Source: Adelphocoris suturalis (taxonomy: Eukaryota > Arthropoda > Insecta > Hemiptera > Miridae). From it: DNA of 64,000 nucleotides. Positions 9,833 through 19,581 of the stretch are shown one piece after another. The stretch spans positions 15,859,922 through 15,923,921 of the forward strand of contig CM061040.1 of NCBI GenBank assembly GCA_030762985.1. Reading direction: 5' to 3'. The stretch's first letter is position 1; every line of letters starts with the position of its first letter. A model generated the notes under the pieces. The model saw only the letters and a program-made list of their open reading frames with translations. It was not told where the DNA came from and made no database searches. The translations under genes were made by a program, and so were the position numbers.

Positions 9833-12777
9833 TTAAATGTACAATTTTACTACCTTCTTAAAACTTGACAAACTGTGAAAGTAAGACAAATTAATATTAT
9901 TATCAAACAGAAATTTTAAAACAGTAACATATGCACTTCTCTTGTAGAACTCTGTATGAGCTCTTGGCAATACTATTCCCGAATTAGAATAGTTTCTTGT
10001 GCTTAGAAATGTAGAAACATGTTCCTCACAGATTCCAGTATTATATACATGAATGCAAGAATGAAACAAGAAAATTTGTCTAATAGTTTTAACATCAAAA
10101 TATTTGAATAGTTTAGCAGAAGGGTACCTTGACGTTTTAATAATTTTAATTAATTGGTTTTGCATACGTTGCACTTTACTAACGTACGATTTATATGCTC
10201 CACCCCATAATATAATATCATATTTAATAATGGAATAGGCTAAACCATAATAAATCACACGCATTTGTTCCTTGGATAAAAAATTTCTTGCTTCCTTAAA
10301 TACATAAAAAAGTTTTCGCAAGCGAGTTATTAAATAGTCAATGTGTGACTTAAAATTTAAATGTTGGTCTATTATCACGCCTAGGTATTTACATTCATCA
10401 GAAAAAGGTATGGGAGAACAAGTACACTCCCCGTCATGACTAGCACAGTATCCTGTAGAGCAAAACTTAATACTGTGATAACGGGGGAATGCTCTATTAC
10501 CTACTCTGAATCGTAGTACAGAGGTTTTATCAACATTTAAAGCCATATCATTAGAATCAAACCAGTCTTTTAAGAATAGAAGGTTATTATTCACAGAGTC
10601 TATTAATCTACAATAATTTTCACCCCAAACAACTAGTGCTGTGTCGTCAGCAAAACCATATAGTTTCCCACCAATATTCAATTGTAATAAATCATTTACA
10701 TATAGAAGAAATAAAATAGGACCTAACACTGAACCCTGAGGTACATCGATGTTAGTAATGACCTCATCACTACAAGACTCACCGATTCTTGTAACCTGTG
10801 GACGATCCGTCAAAAAAGGCTTAATCAAATCCAAAGGTAAGACTCGGATACCGTACCAATGCAATTTATTATACAGAATATCATGATTCACCGTGTCAAA
10901 CGCTTTACGGACATCTAAGAAAATCCCTAGTACATAAAAACCTTCATCCAGTTTTTTAGTAACAAAACTATTAAAATCGAATAAGGCAAGATCAGTACTA
11001 ACCCTTTTTTGAAAGCCGTATTGATTCCGAGCTATGATATTATGAGCATTTAAAAAATTCAATAGCCGAGACTTGATACATTTTTCAAGTATTTTAGACA
11101 AAGAAAGGGTGAGTGAAATTGGTCTATAATTTCCCATACATCTTTTGTCTCCTGTCTTATGAAGTGGTATTACAACAGTATTTTTGAAAGAGGTGGGAAA
11201 TTTTCCTTGAGAAAGTGACAGATTGAGCACGTTAGTAAGAGGGACACTTAGGTTTCTGGCAAAACTTTTCAAAACAACATTACCTACTTATGTTAAATTC
11301 AGTAAAGGAACAATGTTTTTTCAAACTTTTCAAATGGGATTCAACCTCGGACGCATTTATCGGCGACAAGAAAAACGACTGGCACGGCGTACTTGGGCAG
11401 GATAAATATCTACGAGAATAGGGTGCAATAGAACAGTTAACTTTTTGTATACCAGCTGCTATTTTTTTACCAACAGACGAAAAGAATGCGTTAAAACTGT
11501 TCGCAATTTTTATTTCATCCCTTACAATACATCCGGTATCATCTTTGATTTCCCTCACCACTTTACAATCTCTATTAATTTGTTGACGAGATGCTAAATT
11601 CACTGTTTGCCATATAACTTTAGGATCACCATTACTGTTTTCTATAAGTTGAGCATAGTAAACACTTTTAGCTTTTTTAATTATTGAATTCAGTAAATTT
11701 CTATACCGCTTGTAATAATTATCCAAGTCAACGTTAAAAGGTTGCTTTTTCAATTTAGCTCTTATTTTGTCCTTGTTTCTAATAGAAACCAACATGCCCC
11801 GAGTATTGCACTCCTTTAACTTTTTAGATCTACCACTTATCTTTTTATCATAAGAACAATTACTGATGTGATTATTTAATATAACACCAAACTTTTCACA
11901 AGCCATGTCAACCTCGGCCTGAGTATAAACCTCTTTCCATGTTTCATCCCTCAAAAACTTGTCCAACATTTCAAAATTAATTTCCTTAATAATTCTGTTA
12001 CTATCTTTTGTAGAAGGGTCTGAAATAAGCTTACCTAACAGCTCAAAACTCGCAAAAGTTGTGAAATGATCTGAGAAATCACTTTTATATACAATACCCT
12101 GACTCAGGGCCGGTGAAAATCCTTTGAAAAAAATAGGATCCAAGCATGACCTTGAACTTTTCACTATTCTGGTGAAATCATTTATGGCACTGATAAAACC
12201 AAATTCAGCTAAAGTGTTCAAATATAGTAAAGTGCTATGTGAATTCCCTTTAATGTCTATATTAAGATCCCCCCCCTAAAACATGAAAGTGACATGTAGA
12301 TGTATTTTTCAAATGCTTTTCCAAATTTTCCAAAAAACAAGACGGATTCCTATCGTGGGAAACATAAAAGGCAGTTAAACCACTATTGTAATAATTCCTA
12401 TAACTAAAATTGAGAAATACCGAATTATAATCATCAACTATGTCGGAGACAAACGAGGACACTTTTAAATCATTTCTGACATAAACTGAAACTCCCTCCG
12501 CTTTATCTATATGAGAAGTACTAATAAAGCAATTATAGCCAGGTAGAGAAAAATGGAGAAGATCAATGTTCCAAGTTTCACTTAATATTATTATGTGAAC
12601 ATCAAATTTAATAGACTGTAAAAAAACTGAAAACAAATCAAGATTCTTTTTTGAACTGCGAATATTTTGATTTAAAATAGTTAAACCAATTGAATTCAGA
12701 AGTCGAAATTCAACATCATCTATGGTAGTGCAATTCTTAGTTTTAACAGTATTAAATGAATCAAGAATTTCCTCCAA
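9833..12777 (-). pseudogene. LINE ORF2: endonuclease plus reverse transcriptase, frameshifted
   Basis: From the N-terminus, the apurinic-type endonuclease is at 12777-12262 (LNQNIRS, ILSETW, GVSVYVRNDL). It is cut by a +1 shift in a G8 tract at about 12270-12277, where the glycine-aspartate motif should follow. The linker and start of the reverse transcriptase are at 12221-11280. A second 1-nt indel near 11278 leads into 11272-9833. That frame carries NYRPISL, LDVRKAFDTVNH, VPQGSVLGPILF and the catalytic YGFADDTAL. No RNase H domain follows. The full frame would be about 980 residues, normal for this group. Two separate single-base lesions argue for decay, although homopolymer sequencing error could explain the G8 shift. 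Confidence 0.88.
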
Positions 12778-12846
12778 AGATTCACCCGTAAATGCTTCTA
12801 AACAATAATAAATATTAACCTAGAAAAAATTATATTTATAACTCAA

Positions 12847-13370
12847 TTACTTATCTACAACCTGGGTTTCCATGTTCAAACGATTCAACTTGTCCATTCC
12901 CATCAATTGATCCAAATTGAAAATTCTTGTGGCACGAGAAGATTCTGACTCATCCTTCTTCAAATAAATTTTACCATCCGAGATCCATGAGTATTTGAAA
13001 TCGTAGCCCCTAGCGAATTTCCTTACAAACCAAAATAAACGATTGTTTTCGGCTGTCAATTTCTCGTTCACGAATATCTTCGTTTTTGGAAAAATGGACT
13101 CAGATCATGAGCCGTAATTTCCCTGAACTTCTTTATTTGCTTAATCATAGTCTTCCTCTGATCCGGATTTTGCAATTTTACATTTATTAGACCAGAATCC
13201 ACAGCTACACTAGCTCTCTTATGTTTCGAGGGAACTCTAACACGAAACACAAAAACGATATCCTTCTCGGTCAGCCCAGAATCAATTTTTCCAGCAAGTG
13301 CCTTAACTATCTCCATAGCATTCTCATTTAAAGATTCTGGAATGCCTCTCATTTCAATTGTAGAAGACAA
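12847..13370 (-). pseudogene. LINE ORF1 C-terminal part with baculovirus FP-like domain
   Basis: Two frames (13370-13068 and 13071-12847) join through a single-base deletion at about 13090. The first contains an RRM-like segment typical of LINE ORF1 proteins (EMRGIPES, SVAVDSG). The second contains VNEKLTAENNRLFW, KYSWISDGKIYLKKDE and a leucine-rich end. That organisation matches the C-terminal domain shared by insect LINE ORF1 proteins and the baculoviral FP protein, an RNA-binding-type module. The N-terminal half is missing, apparently cut at the G19 tract. It ends 69 nt before the ORF2 frame begins. Confidence 0.65.
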
Positions 13371-13393
13371 GAGGGATTGGTCAATTGACTGGC

Positions 13394-13412
13394 GGGGGGG
13401 GGGGGGGGGGGG
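13394..13412. repeat. G19 homopolymer at LINE 5' junction
   Basis: Nineteen consecutive G bases lie exactly at the 5' edge of the LINE. It is one of several long G/C tracts in this window (also 32486-32506, about 38031-38045, 58442-58457). Confidence 0.9.
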
Positions 13413-14640
13413 TATAACGGAAAAGTACCTGTACCTACATGCTAATATGCGAAACTCTGCGCATACCCGATCATCGAATAGCCATAACCATCAACCAACT
13501 TGACCATTTCACGAAACTCTGTTATTCTCGGAGTTTCGTATGACCATTTCATGAAAATCGCGTCACACCCAACTTCGCAGACGTTTTTCTTTTAAATTAT
13601 TACGCCCCCACATTATTCGACCAATGTATACTCCTTCATATCCACACCTATATCCAAACATCACGAGTTAGAATGAAATAAGATGGATACAGTTTCGTAG
13701 ATCTATGATAAATAGAATTAACTTTTGCGCAAGGGCACACCCTGCTATTGATCCGACAGTAATGAAATTCAAAGGGGACCGTCCAGGATCTAACCCGTAC
13801 TATTCCTCGAAATGCCATCAACATCGAACTAAATCTTAGTATAGTTTTTGGCAAGACAAGGAATTGGCTAAGACACACAGACAGGCACAGAACAGCAACT
13901 TTATCAGCAATTTTTGAAACGCTAAACCCAAGTAGAAACTTTTATTTTGAAGGCAACATTTTTTTTTACTTTTTGCACGAAGAAAAAGGTTCTCAGCCTT
14001 CGGTGGTGAGAAAGCCAAATTATAAAACTTTAACCAAGGATGATTCAATTTTAGTTCGTTCAAAGTGTCAATCCGCTCTTAAATAGTGTTGAAAAATTGA
14101 CAGTTTTAGTACAAAACCGATTTCCGTGAGAGGCAGTCAGAAGAAAATGCGGATGTTGTCCTACCTTGAATAGAGAGGATTCCCACTGACGATACGTGAA
14201 GCCGTGTCCCGTCATATTTTACCGACAAAGAGCACCGGAAGCTATTATTGTGTCTTCCGGTCGTCAAAATGCCGATGTTCCAATAGTTTTTGTTTGGTTT
14301 TTCGTATCCTATAGATATGGCAGAAAAAAAGAGGGCTTTAAAAATGAGGGCACTCGCGCTGTTCGGCTCACACAAAAAACCGAAAATTACTCACACTTGA
14401 AATTAAATACCGATTTTTATACAACACATTTTGATGCATCAGGGACGAATCCTTTTACTTTGATCAGGTATAGAAATCGCAAACCGCAAGGGAAAAGGTT
14501 CCAGCCATTCAGCATGATCGTATGAACGAATTTCCATAAATTACCTATTGTATTGCAATATGTAAGTGTATCAAAATTTGAGGACAAATAAATTGTTAAA
14601 AATCAATTTTATGGCAGACAATTTGCTGAAAAACTCAAAC
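13413..14640. other. Intergenic sequence, no supported gene
   Basis: Several mid-length frames on both strands (13648-13878 minus, 14106-14375 minus, 14196-14525 plus) overlap each other and show no family motif, so I treat them as chance frames. Confidence 0.35.
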
Positions 14641-14644
14641 TTCG

Positions 14645-15019
14645 TAAAATTTGGCAACTCAAAAAGATTTTGGATTTTTAGATTTTTTTGTTTGCAGTTT
14701 TTATAGATTCTCAACCAATATTAATGAAATTCAAGTACTATGTTTTTCAGAATAATTTTTTGCAAAAATTCTTTAATGTCCCAGTTAATTATTGACAATT
14801 ATGTTTCGATTAAAATTCTGCTTTAAATTACAAATGTAACATTTTTTTCCGTTTTTAGACATTATTGGTGATTTTTTTAAGCACATTTTTTGAAATTTTA
14901 CCAACTTGATGTGCTCAAAAAGTGCTGGCGAAAAAACTCATCCTTTCATTTGGAAATCTGATTTTTTGGCGCAAGAACGGGATTTTTATCTCAATCCTAA
15001 GGAGAATTATCGTCTGGAA

Positions 15020-15073
<54 letters not shown>

Positions 15074-15332
15074 GCTGCAAAATGTAAACTTCAGAAGTCG
15101 TTGCAGAATGCCCTCCAACGGGTTCCAATGAAGATATTTGTCGAATATATTAATTTTAAAATTTCCGGCCCTATGCAATTGCTTGACTTTTTACGAATAT
15201 TCGCTTGACACACTGGAAATTATTGCAACACAAAGGTTTATTATTTCTGTATTAGATAGTCCTTCCACGCAGAACACGTGCCCATAAAATATGACCTTTC
15301 TAACTGAGTCTATGGCGCATCATCGAAATATA
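14645..15332. repeat. Interspersed repeat, also present near 56110-56300 and 38090-38580
   Basis: 14650-14850 matches 56110-56300 over about 180 bp (shared GATTTTTGGATTTTTAG-like start, GCAGTTTTTA, AATAATGAAATT and a CAGTTAAT-like tail). Its distal part at 15190-15250 (GAATATTCGCT...CAAAGGTTTATTATT) matches 38098-38150. A TA microsatellite lies inside at 15022-15070. The Copia element inserted near its right end, and the continuation resumes at 18586. Confidence 0.6.
15022..15070. repeat. (TA)n microsatellite
   Basis: About 24 TA units lie in the same flanking context (ATCGTCTGGAATGA) as the CATA microsatellite at 390-441. Confidence 0.95.
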
Positions 15333-15534
15333 TGTTGTTTATACAAACTGACACTCCAATATAAATTTATTTAGTTAAATGTGTTATATTCACATGTTGA
15401 TTATTATGTTGTGTTGTCAACAAATAAAATCACTTCGCCTCTAAAATCTATCAAAGATAGTTGTGCTAATTTCACTTATAAAAATAACTAACTCTGCTAA
15501 AATAAAATTCACTAAAAATCACATATTTACAAGA
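15333..15534 (+). repeat. Copia 5' LTR
   Basis: The 202-bp LTR starts TGTTG and ends ACAAGA. The right-hand target duplication beginning at 18581 fixes the end. It ends in GA rather than the standard CA. Confidence 0.9.
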
Positions 15535-15552
15535 GGTTATGCTCCTAGCGAG
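15535..15552 (+). other. Copia primer-binding site
   Basis: GGTTATGCTCCTAGCG follows the 5' LTR directly. Its start, GGTTATG, is the form used by copia-type elements that prime on an internal fragment of initiator tRNA-Met. Function is inferred from position and family. Confidence 0.6.
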
Positions 15553-15609
15553 CTTCCACTGAAAAGTAGTAAAAAATAAATAGGAACAAATATAAATCAA
15601 GTACCAACC

Positions 15610-18300
15610 ATGAGCGTAAAAATTGAAACGCTAAATAAAGACAACTTTGACACTTGGAAAGTCCAAATGGAAGCCCTGCTTGTCAAGAACGATGTACTCG
15701 GATATGTCAATGGAAGGAAAAAACGTCCAGTCGTCATTGAAGGAAATCTTGATACCATCAAAGCCGCAGAAGAATGGGATGACACCGACTTGAAGGCACG
15801 AGCGGACATCATTTTAGCAATATCACCTTCGGAGATTAAACAAGTAAAAGATTGTATAACATCTAGAGAATTATGGTTGAAATTAGAAAGTATTTACCAA
15901 TCCAAAGGTCCTGCTAGAAAAGCCACCTTATTAAAGCAATTAATTTTATATCGAATGAAAGAGGATGGCAACGTTAGGGATCATCTTGCAAAGTTTTTTG
16001 ACGCAGTAGATAAATTAAAAATGATGGAAGTTACAATACACCCTGATATGCTATCTGTAATACTTCTTTATAGCCTCCCAGATAGTTATAACAACTTCAG
16101 ATGCGCCATTGAATCGCGAGATGAACTGCCAGATCCTGAAATATTGAAAATAAAAATAATAGAACAAGGGGATGCTAGAATAGATAATAGTTGGAATTTA
16201 GAGGCAATGACAGCGAGGGGTAATAATAATTATAGAATACATTCTTCTAAAGGTAAAGAAAACTATCAAAATAGATTACATACGGAAAAACGACAAAACC
16301 ACGAAAAACAAAACTATCAGAATAGGGAATGGACTGCTTATAGGCCGCAGATCGATAACCGAAATTGCCCGTACTGTAGTAGGCGAGGTCATAAACCATC
16401 TTCCTGCTATTACAGACCAAATGCAAGAAAAGTAGAAGAAAGGGACAACAGCTTATTCACTGAAGAATTCGCTTTGAAAACCAACTCCAGAGTATGGTGC
16501 TTGGACAGTGGATGCAGCTCCCACATGTGCAACGAGGATGAAGCGTTCACGTCTCGAGAACCCATTTCTGATGGAAAAGTAAACCTCGCAAATAATGAAT
16601 CGACAAAAATTCAAGGTAAAGGTACAGTTAAAATAGCTATAACTAGAGATGAAAATGTAAAAATTATGACACTAAATAATACACTACATGTACCTGACTT
16701 ACGTACAAACCTTATGTCAGTGAGTAAAATAACTGATAAAGGGCATGCCGTAGTATTTACGAAAAACGAAGCTGTAGTTCAAAATGATGAAGGCAGAATA
16801 ATACTGACCGCAAAACGTAAAAATAATTTATATTATGTTGAAGAACTAGTTATCGAAAATTGCCGTATAACTTCACAAAAAAGAAACATTAATAATATTG
16901 AAGAATGGCATCAACGTTTAGGTCACCTGAATGAAGGGAGTATGAGAGAAATCGTAAATCACCGTAGGGCACTAGGAGTTGAATTTAGTGGACAACTATC
17001 TACCTGCAAAGTATGTGCCATGGGGAAAATGGCACAGAAGCCATTTCCAACAAAATCTATTAGAACTTCTAAAATTCTGGAAATCATTCATACAGACATT
17101 TGTGGACCTATGCGAACATCATCCAAGAAAGGTTCAAATTATTTTTTAACATTTATTGATGACCACACACGTTGGTGTGAAGTAAGATTTGTGAGAAACA
17201 AAAGTGAAATTCTAAATGAATTTATAAAATATAAAAATTTAGTTGAAAATCAAAAAGGGGGTCGTATAAAATTTTTACAATCAGATAATGGAAGCGAATA
17301 TAAAAATAAAGCATTTGATGAATTTTTAGATAAAGCAGGAATAGGCAGAAGATTGACTGTGACACACACTCCAGAACAAAACGGTATAGCAGAACGAAAA
17401 AACCGGTCGCTTGTTGAAACTGCGAGATGTATGCTGATCCAGTCAGGACTGCCACCATCATTCTGGGCAGAAGCCATTTTTACTGCAAATCACGTTCGGA
17501 ACAGGTGTCCTTCAAGAAGTTTGGATGGAAAAACACCATTTGAAATGTGGACAGGCAAACCTCCTATTCTAACCCATTTTAGAACATTTGGTTGCAAGGG
17601 CGTTGCTCTTGATAAATCACCAACCAAAGGAAAATTTCAGCCACGAGGGAAATCTTGTATTTTTCTTGGTTATTCAGAAAGATGTAAAGCGTATAGAATA
17701 TTTTTGGAAGAAGAAAGAAGAATAACTGAAACAAGAGATGTAAGGTTCCTGGATGAATTTCAAAAAGAAAATCAATATGAAGAATTCGAAACGAAATTGA
17801 AGAAAGAAGCAACTGAGAGTAAATCAATTACAATACCACTGAAGAAGACAAATTCAAGAAACGGACAAGAAGGAGATAATCAACAACAAAATTTAGAAGA
17901 CGCTGATGAATACGACACAGCTGATGAAGAACCTGACCCGATAACTTCCACTACCAACGATGAGCAGCCAGTAGTTTCCAGCCGAGGGAGGGGAAGGCCT
18001 CGGATCATTCGGTCTGGAAATCCTGGTAGACCACGGAAATTTTATAAGCCAGTTCAACCGCAGAATTGTACATTGGCGGATAAGGATGTGGACATTGAGA
18101 ATCGTTTTCAAATAAATGCAAAAAGTTGCGGACAAATCCGTGACAGATGCAATGAACAGCCCAGAAGCAAACTATCTAACCAAGAATCAGACACAGCATT
18201 TGGACACGAAACACAACAACATTCCTTATCAATTCCTAAGACAATGTTCATATCACACAATGCACATTCATTATCTGTCAACCGAATCCATGATTGCTGA
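15610..18300 (+). CDS. Copia Gag-protease-integrase polyprotein, truncated
   Basis: The 896-residue frame starts at ATG 15610, 75 nt after the 5' LTR. Residues 1-240 are Gag (NFDTWKVQMEALL; a UBN2-type Gag). The zinc knuckle CPYCSRRGHKPSSC is at about 253-266. The aspartic protease motif WCLDSGCSSHM has its catalytic Asp near 299. A pre-integrase zinc domain (WHQRLGHLN...CKVCAMGK) is at about 435-475. The integrase triad is Asp496, Asp559 and Glu595, with the expected 35-residue spacing between the last two. After the integrase the frame reads an acidic linker, then a short C-terminus out of frame with RNase H, and stops at 18300. Normal copia polyproteins have about 1,400 residues; the reverse transcriptase is missing. 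Gag, protease and integrase look intact, so it could still make particles. Confidence 0.9.
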   Translation: MSVKIETLNKDNFDTWKVQMEALLVKNDVLGYVNGRKKRPVVIEGNLDTIKAAEEWDDTDLKARADIILAISPSEIKQVKDCITSRELWLKLESIYQSKGPARKATLLKQLILYRMKEDGNVRDHLAKFFDAVDKLKMMEVTIHPDMLSVILLYSLPDSYNNFRCAIESRDELPDPEILKIKIIEQGDARIDNSWNLEAMTARGNNNYRIHSSKGKENYQNRLHTEKRQNHEKQNYQNREWTAYRPQIDNRNCPYCSRRGHKPSSCYYRPNARKVEERDNSLFTEEFALKTNSRVWCLDSGCSSHMCNEDEAFTSREPISDGKVNLANNESTKIQGKGTVKIAITRDENVKIMTLNNTLHVPDLRTNLMSVSKITDKGHAVVFTKNEAVVQNDEGRIILTAKRKNNLYYVEELVIENCRITSQKRNINNIEEWHQRLGHLNEGSMREIVNHRRALGVEFSGQLSTCKVCAMGKMAQKPFPTKSIRTSKILEIIHTDICGPMRTSSKKGSNYFLTFIDDHTRWCEVRFVRNKSEILNEFIKYKNLVENQKGGRIKFLQSDNGSEYKNKAFDEFLDKAGIGRRLTVTHTPEQNGIAERKNRSLVETARCMLIQSGLPPSFWAEAIFTANHVRNRCPSRSLDGKTPFEMWTGKPPILTHFRTFGCKGVALDKSPTKGKFQPRGKSCIFLGYSERCKAYRIFLEEERRITETRDVRFLDEFQKENQYEEFETKLKKEATESKSITIPLKKTNSRNGQEGDNQQQNLEDADEYDTADEEPDPITSTTNDEQPVVSSRGRGRPRIIRSGNPGRPRKFYKPVQPQNCTLADKDVDIENRFQINAKSCGQIRDRCNEQPRSKLSNQESDTAFGHETQQHSLSIPKTMFISHNAHSLSVNRIHDC

Positions 18301-18378
18301 TGTGTTGACAAAAGGGTTGCCTGGAGCAAAACATCATGTTTTCACGAGTGAACTTGGAGTTGCCAGTTTGAGGGGACG
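18125..18378 (+). pseudogene. Copia RNase H C-terminal remnant
   Basis: In a different frame from the main ORF, the last about 85 codons of a copia polyprotein remain: a QHLDTKHNN segment (the usual T-K-H-I-D-x-K-H motif) and YLSTESMIADVLTKGL. The deletion that removed reverse transcriptase joins integrase-linker sequence to this part near 18100-18160. The frame runs into the 3' LTR. Confidence 0.8.
18365..18378 (+). other. Copia polypurine tract
   Basis: AGTTTGAGGGGACG directly precedes the 3' LTR, the expected place for plus-strand priming. Confidence 0.6.
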
Positions 18379-18580
18379 TGTTGTTTATACAAACTGACAC
18401 TCCAATATAAATTTATTTAGTTAAATGTGTTATATTCACATGTTGATTATTATGTTGTGTTGTCAACAAATAAAATCACTTCGCCTCTAAAATCTATCAA
18501 AGATAGTTGTGCTAATTTCACTTATAAAGATAACTAACTCTGCAAAAATAAAATTCACTAAAAATCACATATTTACAAGA
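18379..18580 (+). repeat. Copia 3' LTR
   Basis: Same length as the 5' LTR with about two substitutions (for example AAAGATAAC versus AAAAATAAC). The ATATA duplication follows. Confidence 0.92.
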
Positions 18581-18585
18581 ATATA

Positions 18586-18935
18586 ACTGGACGATGTCAC
18601 CTACCATAAGAAAACTAATTACAGTCGCACAGCATCGCAGCCGGACGCTCTTTGTTGGCCATTTTTGCCGTACCGATATTTCCCGTCAGGATTGATCAAA
18701 CGGGGTGCCGGTGTTACTGGCACATCCTAAGCCGCTGCATGAATTTTGAAACAAATTTTATAAAGTTCGAAGAAAAGCTCCGGACGGTGGGCGGAGGGGT
18801 TTTTACAAATTTTTTTCTTTAGATTTTTGGCTTCTACGCACCTTGTAACGAAAACCAGGAAATTTTGAGGGGGGTATCTTGGTCAATTACTATGGTTCAT
18901 TATTGAAAACAATAAACCAAAAAAGATTTAAGTTA
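18586..18935. repeat. Right part of the repeat interrupted by Copia
   Basis: The end of this segment (GCACCTTG.AACG...TTTGAGGGGGGT...CAATAAACCAAAA) matches 38500-38600 and 58640-58735, the region upstream of the two hAT transposase genes. The Copia target was therefore a copy of the same repetitive sequence. Confidence 0.55.
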
Positions 18936-19560
18936 CCCTATTACGATGCCTGGTGGACGTTACTTTTCGGAGCCATTACAATAGCTTTGTTATTGTGAAA
19001 AATTCACTGATGACGTAAAATATATGAACAAGATCAGACCTGATCGTATTGTAGCTTCCTGAGGTGTGTTGAGAAGACAAAGTAACTCACTGCTAAGTTG
19101 CATGGACATGATGAGCGTTATTAGTGAGCATTCTGTTCGTGCCCAGTCAGCTCCCACGTGTTTGACCCTCATGAACGACCCGTTGATTTTCTTTCAGGGT
19201 CTTTGAGTAATATAATAGCTCCCTCGCCTTCCCCATCACAAATGAGAATTCCGGAGGGCTGGAGAGAAACGGAGAGATATCGCTGTAGACATTCCGGCTG
19301 CCGGACTTGGCGTTGTTCAACAAACGGCTTCGCCCGGAGTAGCTTCAATATCTTCGAAAATTTGCAAAAATGATAGCTTGAGGGACGATGGTATAGATGG
19401 TACCCTACTATCTGTTCACTTACAATCAACATGAACATAGTAGGACGAAAATCTGAACATTACAATCTATCCAGCCATTTTTACACTACGCAGTTATATA
19501 ATCTATTGTAATATATATATATTACAACTAGTTACAACATCGAACAACTAGTTACAATAT
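18936..19560. other. Spacer with one weak candidate exon (19197-19372, plus)
   Basis: A good acceptor (GATTTTCTTTCAG, ending at 19196) precedes a less AT-rich stretch that is open in one frame to TGA at about 19370. The product is short, Ser/Pro- then Cys/Arg-rich and unrecognised. I do not call it a gene. The rest shows nothing. Confidence 0.25.
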
Positions 19561-19581
19561 ATATATATATATATATATATA
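19561..19581. repeat. (TA)n microsatellite
   Basis: A TA run preceded by a smaller one at about 19512-19522. The flanks ACAACTAGTTACAA and AACTAGTTACAAT form a short direct repeat. Confidence 0.8.

Larger units (their letters stand above)
9486..13390 (-). mobile_element. LINE with APE-type endonuclease and reverse transcriptase, degenerate
   Basis: This minus-strand element of about 3.9 kb has a 5'-truncated ORF1 (13370-12847), a spacer, ORF2 (12777-9833) and a 3'UTR of about 345 nt. The 3'UTR ends near 9486 with AATAAATAAATCAAATCAATATT, split here as AATAAATAAATC then AAATCAATATT, so it includes a polyadenylation-like signal and a short AAATC-type tail. The 5' end abuts a G19 tract at 13394-13412. 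At least three frameshifts make it inactive. The clade is CR1/jockey/Kiri-like; the ORF1 C-terminal domain favours one of these but I cannot settle it. Confidence 0.85.
15333..18580 (+). mobile_element. Copia-type LTR retrotransposon lacking reverse transcriptase
   Basis: Two 202-bp LTRs (15333-15534 and 18379-18580) differ at only about two positions and are flanked by the duplicated target ATATA (15328-15332 and 18581-18585). Internal parts in order are a primer-binding site, a long gag-protease-integrase frame, a short out-of-frame RNase H remnant and a polypurine tract. The reverse transcriptase and most of RNase H are absent, giving an element of 3.25 kb instead of the usual 5 kb. The close LTR match means a recent insertion, so enzymes were probably supplied by an intact relative. 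It lies within the repeat seen at 14645-15332 and 18586-18935. Confidence 0.93.

Noticed and set aside
19197..19372. Terminal exon of a plus-strand gene
   Set aside because: A good acceptor and an open frame exist, but there is no upstream exon, no family match and no polyadenylation signal in a convincing place.
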